A stretch of DNA of 64,000 bases from Labilibacter sediminis (GTDB lineage Bacteria; Bacteroidota; Bacteroidia; Bacteroidales; Marinilabiliaceae), in NCBI RefSeq assembly GCF_005877885.1, contig NZ_VCHY01000008.1, forward strand, positions 62,001-126,000, given 5' to 3'. The notes beneath the pieces are model-generated. The model saw only the letters and a program-made list of their open reading frames with translations. It did not search any database and was not told the origin of the DNA. The translations under genes were made by a program, and so were the position numbers. Positions 36,115 to 45,488 of this stretch are shown here, piece after piece; the stretch's first letter is position 1, and every line of letters starts with the position of its first letter.

Positions 36115-37005
36115 TTAAAGATCCTTCTTATAAACCCTTACCCAGTCAATGTACATGTATTGAGGAAATGTAGTTGTACTATCAGGGTAACCTGCGTATG
36201 TACCTCCAACGGCAAGATTCAAAAGAATAAAGTAATCGTTGTGAAATTCAGATAGTTCTTGGGCAGAAATGGATGCTGTGGCATATTGCTGTCTATCGAC
36301 CAGCCAGTTAATACTATCTTTACTCCACTCCAATTCGAAAATGTGGAATGAATCTGCAAAAATCCCCTGATCCAATTTATAGGCTACTGCCCCCATCATT
36401 GCATGTTCTCCGGATTGGTCTGCATAATGCAAATTACCTTCTACCACTGCATCATCCTTAGAACCATATAACTCCAAAATATCAATTTCACCACATTGCG
36501 GCCATGGCGTATCTCCACCATTTTCATCAATATTGGCACCAAGCATCCAAAATGCAGGCCATATTCCATTGCCTTTCGGAAGCTTAATTCGAGCTGCTAT
36601 TTTACCGTATTTCCACGAAAGCTTATTTGCAGTATGTAATCGGGCCGAAGTATATTGATCCATTCCGTGTTCATCACTTTCATGAATGGCTTTAATTACC
36701 AGGCAATCCTCATCTATATATGCATTAGCACTGCTACTGGTATACCGTTGCCATTCTTCATTAAAGCGCCCGGCTTCCTCCTCTTGAAAACTCCAGTTGT
36801 TGGCATAAATGGTATCTTTATCAAACTCATCAGACCAAGCCAGTAGCCAATCCTTACCCGGCTCATAGTTATATTCATTTACACCTAAGATTGAGATGGT
36901 TTCTTTTGCTTTAGTGTCAGTACTATTTCTCTTTTCTTTATGGATACAAGATTGTACTGATAAAAGCACCAGTGACATGATTAGAATATGATTTAACTTT
37001 TTCAC
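36115..37005 (-). CDS. GH16 endo-beta-glucanase lipoprotein (1)
   Basis: 296 residues. Lipobox LSVQSC (C20). The catalytic motif CGEIDILELYG places the nucleophile E173, D175 and acid/base E178. Upstream AWSDEFDKDTI, YTSARLHT and GIWPAFWMLG are typical of laminarinase-type GH16. A Ser/Lys-rich linker of about 30 residues separates the lipid anchor from the catalytic domain, which suits cell-surface display. It is expected to cut beta-1,3- or mixed-link glucans internally. Confidence 0.92.
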   Translation of the reverse strand: MKKLNHILIMSLVLLSVQSCIHKEKRNSTDTKAKETISILGVNEYNYEPGKDWLLAWSDEFDKDTIYANNWSFQEEEAGRFNEEWQRYTSSSANAYIDEDCLVIKAIHESDEHGMDQYTSARLHTANKLSWKYGKIAARIKLPKGNGIWPAFWMLGANIDENGGDTPWPQCGEIDILELYGSKDDAVVEGNLHYADQSGEHAMMGAVAYKLDQGIFADSFHIFELEWSKDSINWLVDRQQYATASISAQELSEFHNDYFILLNLAVGGTYAGYPDSTTTFPQYMYIDWVRVYKKDL

Positions 37006-37056
37006 GAATATTGTATTTGAGATTCTTACTATATACTTTTGGTTATATATAATTTA

Positions 37057-37102
37057 GGGAACGTAACTAATTCTGCTTAATGCATATAAAGTCCCGTTCC
37101 CC
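37057..37102. repeat. Intercistronic hairpin related to that at 33680
   Basis: GGGAACG and CGTTCCC pair around a loop that ends GCTTAATGCATATAAAGTCC. The counterpart at 33680 has GCATAATACATTTAAAGTCC. It lies between the GH16 gene and the upstream MFS gene. Confidence 0.5.
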
Positions 37103-37113
37103 GGCTGAGTTTT

Positions 37114-38835
37114 CTAGTTATTCTTTTCTTCTGCCCTTCTGGCTTCCAATTCCTTTTGCATAATATCACATGTTTTATGGTCGATGGTATAAAAAAACAA
37201 TAACACTGCACACAAAGCATATAAAGTTCCCGGTATCACAGAAACCATCAGCTTAATACCATTAATGGCAGATTCTGTTTGAACGATATTGGCCTCAAAC
37301 TTAAATACGAACAATAACCAACCGGCCAGTGCTCCACCAATACCCCATCCTGCTTTTTGGGCAAAAGTAGCGGCTGAAAAAACCAGTCCTGTGGACCTTC
37401 TTCCCGTTTTCCATTCGGCATAATCTGCTGTATCGGCAAGCATTGTCCATAAAAGCACTACTGCAGGCGCATAAGTCATTTTAGCCAAAATATTGAAGGT
37501 GTATATCAATACGTAATCGCCCTTGGCAGGAATATATAATAAGGCAAAAAAGATTCCGGAAAGTATTGTGCTGGCCATAAATACATTTCTATTCCCAAAC
37601 CTTTTTGCCAAAGGCTTAGCTACCGGAAGCGCTACTATTAATGCAATACTACTTACTACATTAAATAACTGTACATTTTCCTCGGAACCTATATAATACT
37701 TGAAATAATAGGCGATAGAAAGGTTTTGTAAAGCAAACATGATAAACGACACAATACCTACCAAAGCCAATATTACCCATGGGCGATTGGTAAATAAATT
37801 CTTTAAATCTTCTTTTATAGAATTATCCTGAGTCTTAGGTGGCTGAATTCTTTCTTTGGTTGTGAAAAAAGTAATCAGAAAGAAAATAACACTAAGCAAA
37901 CCAAGCACCATTAAAGTATACTGGTATCCTTTGGCTTTATCAACAGTATTGTCGTTTGCCTGTACATTTACATAGGTAGTCTTGCTCCCATTATTAACGT
38001 AATGCACGTCTTCATTGGCCTGAGGGTAAGGGATCAGTTGAGATATTTTTGCTTTTTCTTTTATTTCCGTTGAATCGAATACTGCCAGTGTCTGAAGAGA
38101 ATCATTAGATAATGTATCATTTGGTTGTACTACAATATACACTTTACTTGTCGCGATTTTTGAATCCCCATCTTCTATGGTATACTCCAGCGTATCAATA
38201 CCTACAAAGTCGGGTCTTACTGTATACTGAATACTATCATTAGCCACCACTATAGCCGTTCCTCCTGCAGTATTTTGCGATAATATTTTAGTGGTAAAAT
38301 CTCCTTTCCCAAAAAACAGCGCCATAGATAAGGCAAATCCTGTTACGATTAATTGACCAGAGAAAGCGCTCACAAATCTATATGTATTGATACCGGCACG
38401 CTCATTGGTATCAGCGGTCATAACTGCCATTAAAGATGAATACGGTAGATTGATGGCCGTATAAGCAGTCATTAATAGGAAATAAGTTGCAGCAGCCCAT
38501 ATCACTTTACCTGTTTGACTTAGTTCAGGTGTTGTAAAGGTGAGTACCGCTAATATAGCATAGGGAATGGCTGTAAGCAAAATAAATGGACGAAACTTAC
38601 CCCAACGCGTATTTGTTCTGTCAGATATAATTCCCATTAATGGATCGGTTACCATATCCCACACCCTTGCAATAAGCATGATGGTACCGGCTGCTGCAGG
38701 TGATATTCCAAAGGTATCGGTGTAGAATATCAGTATCCAGAATCCGACCATATCCCATACAAAGTGAGAGGCGGTATCTCCTAAACCATACCCTAGCTTT
38801 TCTTTGACAGATATTTTTGTTGCTAATTTATTCAT
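37114..38835 (-). CDS. GPH-type MFS sugar carrier with inserted cadherin-like domain
   Basis: 573 residues; GPH carriers are usually about 450-480. The N-terminal GLGDTASHFVWDMVGFWILI, the WDMVTDPLMGIISDRT loop and RWGKFRPFIL are classic GPH/MelB motifs. Between helices 5 and 6, residues about 177-303 form an inserted hydrophilic segment. It contains a cadherin/tandem-95-like beta domain (NDSIQYTVRPDFVGIDTLEY) and then a second less regular part. By MelB topology this loop faces the periplasm. The carrier probably imports glucan oligosaccharides or glucose for the cytoplasmic phosphorylase. The insert may capture substrate or dock a partner. Confidence 0.88.
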   Translation of the reverse strand: MNKLATKISVKEKLGYGLGDTASHFVWDMVGFWILIFYTDTFGISPAAAGTIMLIARVWDMVTDPLMGIISDRTNTRWGKFRPFILLTAIPYAILAVLTFTTPELSQTGKVIWAAATYFLLMTAYTAINLPYSSLMAVMTADTNERAGINTYRFVSAFSGQLIVTGFALSMALFFGKGDFTTKILSQNTAGGTAIVVANDSIQYTVRPDFVGIDTLEYTIEDGDSKIATSKVYIVVQPNDTLSNDSLQTLAVFDSTEIKEKAKISQLIPYPQANEDVHYVNNGSKTTYVNVQANDNTVDKAKGYQYTLMVLGLLSVIFFLITFFTTKERIQPPKTQDNSIKEDLKNLFTNRPWVILALVGIVSFIMFALQNLSIAYYFKYYIGSEENVQLFNVVSSIALIVALPVAKPLAKRFGNRNVFMASTILSGIFFALLYIPAKGDYVLIYTFNILAKMTYAPAVVLLWTMLADTADYAEWKTGRRSTGLVFSAATFAQKAGWGIGGALAGWLLFVFKFEANIVQTESAINGIKLMVSVIPGTLYALCAVLLFFYTIDHKTCDIMQKELEARRAEEKNN

Positions 38836-39094
38836 GGCGTTTTTTTTAGTTGTTTCGGGTTATCATGGTGTCGAAGATTCGTTATTTCATATTGTCGCTC
38901 TGTTGTAATTTGTTTATTTGCCTATTTGTTGAATCGTTTATTTGTTGAGTTTCATTTCTTAAATAGACACATTTACAAATCCGCAAATCGCCAGATGGAC
39001 AAATTAACAATTCAATATTTTAAATTTATCGAAGGTTCGTTATATCGGATTATCGTTATTATTCCCCCGGGTTAAAACCCGGATCTATTGATAG
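38836..39094. repeat. Intergenic repeats: TTTGTT-rich palindrome and GGGTTAAAACCC hairpin
   Basis: A run of short TTTGTT/AACAAA words forms an imperfect palindrome (about 38905-39030, e.g. ATTTGCCTATTTGTTGAATC against ACAAATCCGCAAATC). It is followed by CCCGGGTTAAAACCCGGATCTATTGA at 39065-39090. The latter recurs at 43213-43245. Confidence 0.45.
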
Positions 39095-39934
39095 CTATTC
39101 CGATATATCGACATCACTTTGATACTTCTCTTTCTGGTAAATTCTTACATAATCCACCTCCATGGTTTGCGGAAAAGCTTGTGCATCTATCCCCTGAACA
39201 CTGCCCCAGGCACCTCCCACCGCAATATTCATGATTAAATAAAAAGGTTTATCGTAAGGCCATTTATCAACTCCCTTTCCTTCGTTTCTATAACTAAAGT
39301 AGAGCTGATCATCCACGTAAGCTTTCATTACTTTAGGTGTCCACTCAATAATGTAGGAGTGAAACTTAGTATTCACATCAGTAATGTTTACCGTTGCTGT
39401 TTTTTGGGTATTTTTTTGCCATTGATAATCTTTTGAGTGTGCTGATGCATGAATCACACCCAGATCATGACCGACATGCTCCATGATATCTATTTCTCCA
39501 ATATCGGGCCAGTTGCCATCTTTAAAAGACCATCCCCCGGGCATCATCCAAATAGCGGACCAGGTTCCTTTGGCATCGGGTAATTTAGCTCTTACTTCAA
39601 CCTTTCCGTATTGCCAATCAGCTAAAGACATTAAACGCGCCGAGGTATACATTTTATCTTCATATTCTTCATGTATAGCAGTGATATGAAGCACGCCATC
39701 CTCTACCCAGGCATTTTGTTTGCGGGCCACAGTATAATGTTGATCCTCATTGTTTCCCCACCCCTGAATATTTCCTTCGGTATCATATCCCCACTTAGCG
39801 GAGTCAGGTAATCCTACATAATCAAACTCATCTGACCAAACCAACTCATATCCTTTGGTTTTTGAACAACTTGCGGTTAATATTAACATAGCCGCCATAG
39901 CCACAAAACAACCTAATCGCTCTACCTTATTCAT
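39095..39934 (-). CDS. GH16 endo-beta-1,3-glucanase (laminarinase-type) lipoprotein (2)
   Basis: 279 residues. Lipobox LTASC (C23). The catalytic block is IGEIDIMEHVGHD: nucleophile E147, D149, acid/base E152. WSDEFDYVGLPDSAKWGYDT and GAWGSVQGIDAQAFPQTMEVDYVRIYQ match laminarinase-type GH16. This is a compact enzyme with almost no linker after the lipid anchor. It differs clearly from the other two GH16 proteins of the locus. Confidence 0.93.
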   Translation of the reverse strand: MNKVERLGCFVAMAAMLILTASCSKTKGYELVWSDEFDYVGLPDSAKWGYDTEGNIQGWGNNEDQHYTVARKQNAWVEDGVLHITAIHEEYEDKMYTSARLMSLADWQYGKVEVRAKLPDAKGTWSAIWMMPGGWSFKDGNWPDIGEIDIMEHVGHDLGVIHASAHSKDYQWQKNTQKTATVNITDVNTKFHSYIIEWTPKVMKAYVDDQLYFSYRNEGKGVDKWPYDKPFYLIMNIAVGGAWGSVQGIDAQAFPQTMEVDYVRIYQKEKYQSDVDISE

Positions 39935-40087
39935 CTGTATATTTTTTGTTTTTTATGGTTAGATGGAACTCCTGATGAATTTTAATCAAACTTCATTGAG
40001 TAGTTTAGCATGCCAAAATTCATGGTCGTTTCACCTGTTCTAATTTACATTTACTCTTTCTGCATAAGTATTAGATATACCTATGAA

Positions 40088-40260
40088 CATGCATATTTTG
40101 CTTCCCTTTTTCACAGGGAAGCAATTTACATGCGTATTTTACTTTCTTTTTGCTCAGGGAAGCTTTGGGCATATATATTTTGCTTCCCTTTTTCACAGGG
40201 AAGTAATATACATGCGCATTTTACTTCCTTTATCGTTTTGGGGGGCTTTGGGCATTTGCC
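40088..40260. repeat. 82-bp imperfect tandem repeat with GCTTCCC hairpins
   Basis: The block starting at 40088 (CATGCATATTTTGCTTCCC...) recurs at 40170 with few changes, and the unit end (GCTTTGGGCAT) appears a third time near 40244. Each unit contains CTTCCCT-TTTTCAC-AGGGAAG, a 7-bp hairpin. Short open frames on the plus strand come from the repeat and are not credible genes. Confidence 0.65.
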
Positions 40261-40296
40261 CAAGCCACGCTTTCTTATACACGATGCATATTTTAA

Positions 40297-41736
40297 TCAC
40301 TCGTGCTTAGCTTTTCCTCTTCTATTTATTAATGCTTCTCTTATTTCATGCGCTTTATCTTCCGTTAAAGAATAATTCCACATAATTACAATGGCCATTA
40401 ATGCAAACACGATTGGTATAGCGATATCAGCTAAGCGCAGATTTATTAATGATTCTGCAGTTTGAACCTCTGCATTTTGGTTAAAACCAACCATCTTTAA
40501 AACTACACCACTAAGCCCCATAGCCAATCCATTTCCTATTTTTACCATCAACCAATATACAGCACCAAACATACCCTCTCTACGCTTTCCGTTATTCAAT
40601 TCATCTAAATCGCATACGTCAGCCGTCATTGACATCATTAAGGTGAAAAGGCCTCCAATACCAAATGAAATAAATGGAAGTGGTAAGAACATTAACCACG
40701 GATTAGCCGGATTAAAACACCACCATTTTAACACATAACCAACTATAGAGAGTAGTGTAGAAATAATAAAAGCATTCTTTTTACCTACTTTAGTTGAAAT
40801 TTTAGTGATAATAGGAATAATTAAAAAGGCTGTAGCAGCAGCATTAACTGTACTAAACCACGGTGGCCAGGTTCCGGCTGCAGTTATACTACCTTCAAAA
40901 AGGTAATAGAGTATGATGAAATAAGAAAACTGTGCTATAGTTTGAAAACCATTAAAAATTAAAAAAGTAGTTCCACATAGTTTAACAAATGGCTTACATG
41001 TTAAGGTTTGAACGATGGCTTGCCATAGTTCTTTCAGGTTTGAAGTCATATTCTTCAAACTAAGTTTTGATTCATCCTGTGCATCAGGCACAACCATTCC
41101 TTTACAAAAGAAAGCCGGCAATGCACCTATAAATATACTTATACCCCCAACCCATACTGAAAGTACTCTTACTCCTTCTGTAGACTCTTCGAAAAATATA
41201 TCGGGATTACCAATTAAAATCCAAAACCAAGGCGCAATCATCCATGCAATCTGCCCCATAACCTGACCGGCAGCCATTAACCTGGTTCTTTCATTATAGT
41301 CAGAGGTCATTTCATAACCCAAACCAATAAAGGGAGTTGAATAGATGGTAAAAGAAATAAAAAAGACAAAGGAAAGGCTCAAAAAATAAATAAAATTGTA
41401 AGTCTCTGAGTTTTCAGGATACATTTGCCACAACCCCATAAATGCAATACCTGTTATAATACTACCCAGCAGAATATACGGCTTTCTTCTTCCCCAGCGC
41501 GACCGGGTATTGTCGGTAACAAATCCCATAATAGGATCAATCAGAGCATCAAATATTTTAGGTATAGCGGCTACTAAACCTGCCAATGCCGGATCCATTT
41601 TAAATCCATAAATAAGATAGAACATAAAAACCCCTAAGGCAGCAGGGTACAGATTTATGGTTAACTGACCTGCTCCGTATGCAGCCCTCTGTCCTAAGGG
41701 AACAATGTCTTCTTTAGCTGTTTTATAATGTGCCAT
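40297..41736 (-). CDS. GPH-type MFS sugar carrier (standard form)
   Basis: 479 residues, twelve predicted helices. AAYGAGQLTINLYPAALGVF, KIFDALIDPIMGFVTDNTRS and RWGRRKPYILLGS are GPH/MelB motifs, followed by GGLFTLMMSMTADVCDLDE in the C-terminal half. There is no inserted domain, unlike the other carrier of the locus. It probably transports a different chain length or the released monosaccharide. It lies upstream of the GH16 (2) gene. Confidence 0.9.
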   Translation of the reverse strand: MAHYKTAKEDIVPLGQRAAYGAGQLTINLYPAALGVFMFYLIYGFKMDPALAGLVAAIPKIFDALIDPIMGFVTDNTRSRWGRRKPYILLGSIITGIAFMGLWQMYPENSETYNFIYFLSLSFVFFISFTIYSTPFIGLGYEMTSDYNERTRLMAAGQVMGQIAWMIAPWFWILIGNPDIFFEESTEGVRVLSVWVGGISIFIGALPAFFCKGMVVPDAQDESKLSLKNMTSNLKELWQAIVQTLTCKPFVKLCGTTFLIFNGFQTIAQFSYFIILYYLFEGSITAAGTWPPWFSTVNAAATAFLIIPIITKISTKVGKKNAFIISTLLSIVGYVLKWWCFNPANPWLMFLPLPFISFGIGGLFTLMMSMTADVCDLDELNNGKRREGMFGAVYWLMVKIGNGLAMGLSGVVLKMVGFNQNAEVQTAESLINLRLADIAIPIVFALMAIVIMWNYSLTEDKAHEIREALINRRGKAKHE

Positions 41737-41798
41737 ATATTGTAGGTTTATAGATTTTTATTAATTGGCTTTTCTATTCTTAAGTTATGCTAATCAAC

Positions 41799-41946
41799 TC
41801 TCCTCCTTACTAAGGAGGGGTACGATGAGGTACGAATCGGGAGGTGGTTTTAATACTTTATTCTGTTTTTTTAGCATTAAATAAAGAGGTTAAAACCACC
41901 TCCCCTCTCCTTCCGTCGAGGTACTCCTCCTTAAAAAGGAGGAGAA
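41799..41946. repeat. GGAGG-type palindromic repeat family D, copy D1
   Basis: The left arm CTCCTCCTTACTAAGGAGGG...GGGAGGTGGTTTTAA and right arm TTAAAACCACCTCCC...TACTCCTCCTTAAAAAGGAGGAG form a long palindrome with nested hairpins. It sits between the MFS gene and the lipoprotein GH17 gene. Confidence 0.65.
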
Positions 41947-41979
41947 TGGATTTACACGACTATAATAATCCTAACTTGT

Positions 41980-43059
41980 TCATTCTAACTCAGGATACAA
42001 GTCCTTCATCACCAACTTAGGTTTACGATCTACCGTAAAAATCCCCCAGTGTTTTTCTGCGCCCATTGCGTTATCCGGGTTTCCTTTCCAGTCTTCATCA
42101 AAAGCCTCAAAAAAGAAAGTGGTTATATTTTCTTTGGCAGCCCAATCCATTAGTTCATGATAATATTGTTGTTGTTTTTCTTCGCTGGCTCTTTCGCCAA
42201 ACTCTGAAGCCACAGATGCCCAGCCGGCCTCTGTAATCACAATCTTGCTTTCAGGTAAAGCGGCCTGAACATCCTTTACATTTTCAATGGTATATGAAAG
42301 ACCTTCGTTAATATCCTTACCTTCCCAAACCGGATACACATGTATTGAAACAAAGTCAACTGCTTTAGCCAGCTCAACACCATGATCAACCCACCACTTA
42401 TAATTATCGGCAACTGTTACAGGTTGCTTAATTTGCTCTTTTACCCAATTCACATATGAAATGATGGTATCGGTATCTACCTTGTGATCGTTCCATTCTA
42501 CCAAGGCCTCGTTACCCACATTTACAGCCGTAATTATTTCCGGGTAAGCATTGGCCAACTCAATACCTTTCTTTATTTCCTCTAAGTTTTTCTGCTTGTT
42601 TTCTGCCAGCTTTTCTGCAGGAATGGGCTCGGTTAACCAGGCACAAGTTTCATGGTTACTTAATTCTGCATCGAGCCAGATACCCAGCAAAACCTTTATT
42701 GGAATGTTATTTTCCTGAATGACTTTTAAAACCATTTCTGAATTTTCACCAGAATCATATACCCTGATTAATGGAAAGTTTGAATCCTTTGCCAAGATCA
42801 ACAGATCTTCTTTGGTTTCATCATATGAAGGATTAATAGCTCCACTGCCTCTGTCGGGATGTTGTCCACTTCTAAAACCTGAATAGCAAATGGCTGTTGA
42901 AACTCCTTCTAACAAGTCATCAAGCGATTGCATGCTTGAAGTTTGGTTTTTAACTGACTCTGTTGATTGTTTTGACTTATTACCACCAGAGTTGCAGCCT
43001 AGTATCATTATGCCTAAAGCAATGGCTAAAACCCTGTTTATATGTGATTGTTTTTTCAT
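41980..43059 (-). CDS. GH17 beta-1,3-glucanase lipoprotein
   Basis: 359 residues. Lipobox IMILGC (C22), then a Ser/Lys-rich linker. Acid/base E184 in NVGNEALVEW and nucleophile E277 in IVITEAGWAS are the GH17 pair. SIHVYPVWEG is the conserved barrel strand. It is exported and lipid-anchored, so it likely works on the surface or in the periplasm on debranched beta-1,3-glucan. It is the only one of the three GH17 proteins here with an export signal. Confidence 0.92.
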   Translation of the reverse strand: MKKQSHINRVLAIALGIMILGCNSGGNKSKQSTESVKNQTSSMQSLDDLLEGVSTAICYSGFRSGQHPDRGSGAINPSYDETKEDLLILAKDSNFPLIRVYDSGENSEMVLKVIQENNIPIKVLLGIWLDAELSNHETCAWLTEPIPAEKLAENKQKNLEEIKKGIELANAYPEIITAVNVGNEALVEWNDHKVDTDTIISYVNWVKEQIKQPVTVADNYKWWVDHGVELAKAVDFVSIHVYPVWEGKDINEGLSYTIENVKDVQAALPESKIVITEAGWASVASEFGERASEEKQQQYYHELMDWAAKENITTFFFEAFDEDWKGNPDNAMGAEKHWGIFTVDRKPKLVMKDLYPELE

Positions 43060-43141
43060 AGATTCTTTTTTAATGGTTCATTAGTTTTTAGTCATTGGTC
43101 ATTAGTATGACTTACAAGCCGTTTAAAATCTTTGCTTTAAA

Positions 43142-43245
43142 AGAGGTCAAAACCTCCTCCCCTCTCCTGCGTCGAGGTACTCCTCCTTAAAAAGGAGGAG
43201 AATTATATTCCGTCTACAGTTCCTGGGGTTAAAACCCCGGGCTAT
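43142..43245. repeat. Half copy of family D followed by GGGTTAAAACCC hairpin
   Basis: GTCAAAACCTCCTCCCCTCT...GTCGAGGTACTCCTCCTTAA matches the right arm of D1 (41890-41946). The hairpin GGGGTTAAAACCCCGGGCTATTGA at 43224-43247 matches that at 39065. Nothing else is seen between 43060 and 43328. Confidence 0.55.
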
Positions 43246-43328
43246 TGACTTATGCACTTTGTAAATCAATCTCATGTTCCAGCCTGTCGGCTGGCAGGTT
43301 TTGTCTCATATCTAACAATCTACCTGGT

Positions 43329-44267
43329 TTATACCTGATGACTAAATAGATTTTGCATTACTTTTTTAGGCTTTCGGTCTTCTGTAAATAAACCCCAGTG
43401 CTTTTCCGGCTCCAAAGGTTCATGAGATCCCTTCCAAGGCTCATCAAAAGCCTCAAAAACAAAGGTCATGATACCTTCTTCCTCGCTCCATCCTACTAAA
43501 TCATTATAATATATCTCTTGCAATACCTCATTTACATTACCCGGATCAATACCTCTGCCGTTTGAATTTGTGGCCCAGCCTGCCTCGGTAATTACCACCG
43601 GCTTATGCGGATATCTATCGGCTATACCATAGTAATTTTGCTTGGTATACTCCAAAGCCTCATGAATATGTTTATATTCCCATACCGGATAAGTATGTAT
43701 GGATATAAAGTCAACTTCTTCAATTAAGTCCTTTAATTTATCGTGCCAAGGCACATAGTTTTCGCAAAAAGTAACGGGCTGTTTGGCACCCTTTTTGATC
43801 ATCCTGACATACTCAATCACACTATCTACAGGCACATAATGGTCGGTCCAGTGCACTGTAGCCTCATTACCTGCCGAAAGAGAAAAAACGATATCAGGGT
43901 ATTCATTTGCCAACTTAATGAGCTTTTGAATCTGCCTGTGGTTTCTTTCTTTGTTAATGGCCAGCTCCTCTTGCGAATAAGACCCACCCCATGGGCAACC
44001 AAAATTATTCATCTCAGCACCTATATATGCTCCCAGCATTACCTTAAAGTCAAGATTTTCTTTTCGAATAACTTCTAAAACCGTATCAGTATGCTGATCG
44101 CAATCATATAACCTTAGATACTTCCAATGCTTATGCAGGATAAGTAAATCTTCTTTCACCTCCTCATAACTTGGATAATGATCTGATCCGGGACTTTGTC
44201 CTTCTCTAAAACCGGAGTAGCAAATTGCTTTACCTGGTTCAATATTTATCAGTTCGTTTAGTTTCAT
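43329..44267 (-). CDS. GH17-family protein without export signal (1)
   Basis: 312 residues starting MKLNELINIEPGKAICYSGF directly with the catalytic domain. There is no signal peptide or lipobox, so it is predicted cytoplasmic. Acid/base E135 in SAGNEATVHW and nucleophile E228 in VVITEAGWAT are both kept, with SIHTYPVWEY between. It follows the second signal-less GH17 by 29 bp and lies in the same run as the cytoplasmic phosphorylase. It may trim imported beta-1,3-oligosaccharides or transglycosylate them; the choice is inference. Confidence 0.9.
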   Translation of the reverse strand: MKLNELINIEPGKAICYSGFREGQSPGSDHYPSYEEVKEDLLILHKHWKYLRLYDCDQHTDTVLEVIRKENLDFKVMLGAYIGAEMNNFGCPWGGSYSQEELAINKERNHRQIQKLIKLANEYPDIVFSLSAGNEATVHWTDHYVPVDSVIEYVRMIKKGAKQPVTFCENYVPWHDKLKDLIEEVDFISIHTYPVWEYKHIHEALEYTKQNYYGIADRYPHKPVVITEAGWATNSNGRGIDPGNVNEVLQEIYYNDLVGWSEEEGIMTFVFEAFDEPWKGSHEPLEPEKHWGLFTEDRKPKKVMQNLFSHQV

Positions 44268-44296
44268 TTTCTTTTAAATAGTATCAATACACAAGA

Positions 44297-45193
44297 CTAC
44301 TTAGTCTTTATATATTTTAGATTCTCATCTTTATCCCAGATCCCCCAATAAGCCCCTACATCACCTTCTGTTGTGGTTTTCCAAGCCTCATCAAAAGAAG
44401 AAAAATAAAACATTTCGATACCCTCTTCCTTCGACCATCTTTGGGCATTGATAAAGTACTTAATGGCATTCTCAACAGAGGCCTCTGCACCATAAAAACC
44501 ACCGCCAGCATTGGGCCACCCGGTTTCGGTTATAATAACTCTTTTACCTTTACCGGCCATCAGCGCTCTGCGGTACATATCTTTCATATATAAAAACGAG
44601 TCTTCTAAGCTGCATCCTTCCCAAAAAGGATAACAATTGGCTAAAATCACATCACATGCTTCAGCTAATTTTGGTCTGTTACCAAATTCATAATAGGCAT
44701 CAACATATCCCACAGGCAGATCCGGCAATTCTTTTTTTACCCTGTCAATAAACTCTAAAAGTTCCTCCTCGGATAAATCTTCACGGTACAACACTTCATT
44801 TCCTACTGCAACCACATCGGCATGCCCCGCTTTAGCCACTTTAATTAAGCCTTCTATCTCTTTCTGGTTAATATCCTTGTCTTTTCCCAACCAGGCGCCC
44901 ACCAGGGTTTTCATACCATTTTGTTTGGCTATAGCCGGAATTAACTCATTACCTTCAGTACACGAAAAGGTTCTTACCCATTTTGAGTAAGGTTTTATGA
45001 TCTCTATTCTTCTTCTGATCTGTTCCTCTGTTAACTGTGAACCAGGGGCCTGTCCTTCTATATAAGGACTAATACACAATCCGTGCATACCTTCGTTGAG
45101 GAGGTTTTTATAAATAGATAATAAGTCAACTCCTGACTTTTGCGAGAAATCAGTTCCCGCCAATGACAAAATATATTCTTCTCTTACAGACAT
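44297..45193 (-). CDS. GH17-family protein without export signal (2)
   Basis: 298 residues, no signal peptide. Acid/base E133 in VAVGNEVLYRE and nucleophile E223 in VIITETGWPN are intact. LANCYPFWEG replaces the more usual SIHTYPVWE, and the N-terminal ISPYIEGQAPGSQL differs from the other two (ICYSGFR.GQ). So it forms a separate GH17 subgroup in the locus. It is predicted cytoplasmic and adjacent to the GH17 (1) gene. Confidence 0.88.
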   Translation of the reverse strand: MSVREEYILSLAGTDFSQKSGVDLLSIYKNLLNEGMHGLCISPYIEGQAPGSQLTEEQIRRRIEIIKPYSKWVRTFSCTEGNELIPAIAKQNGMKTLVGAWLGKDKDINQKEIEGLIKVAKAGHADVVAVGNEVLYREDLSEEELLEFIDRVKKELPDLPVGYVDAYYEFGNRPKLAEACDVILANCYPFWEGCSLEDSFLYMKDMYRRALMAGKGKRVIITETGWPNAGGGFYGAEASVENAIKYFINAQRWSKEEGIEMFYFSSFDEAWKTTTEGDVGAYWGIWDKDENLKYIKTK

Positions 45194-45247
45194 GGGCTAT
45201 TTCTTGTTTTCATTAAAGTGTAATCAAATAGTGCAGTAATGCTGGTT

Positions 45248-45422
45248 AAACCCACAATATGCATTAGCTAATCTATTGCACATTGAAACTACTTTAAAAC
45301 AAATCGTTTTACTCACTTGCTTCAACTCACCATAGCGGTGCTATGCCTCGTTTCAGTAAGTGTTTGTTTTATTGCATTTTCAATGTTCATAACGAAAATC
45401 TAATGCATAATCCGGGTTAAAT
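45248..45422. repeat. Palindromic element family A, copy A4
   Basis: It starts AACCCACAATATGCATTAG, has central CTCACCATAGCGGTGCTATG (dyad at 45331-45345), and ends CTAATGCATAATCCGGGTT. This copy is intact and serves as the uninterrupted reference for copy A3. It separates the phosphorylase gene from the GH17 genes. Confidence 0.85.
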
Positions 45423-45488
45423 TAGGTTTTGAGGAGCAGGTTTCCATTTACATGACGTAGCCGGAAACCCTTTCCTTCACTACCACAA

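Noticed and set aside
40010-40375. Overlapping plus-strand open frames of 75-121 codons.
   Set aside because: They are produced by the 82-bp tandem repeat and run into the end of the MFS gene on the other strand. The translations repeat the DNA unit.
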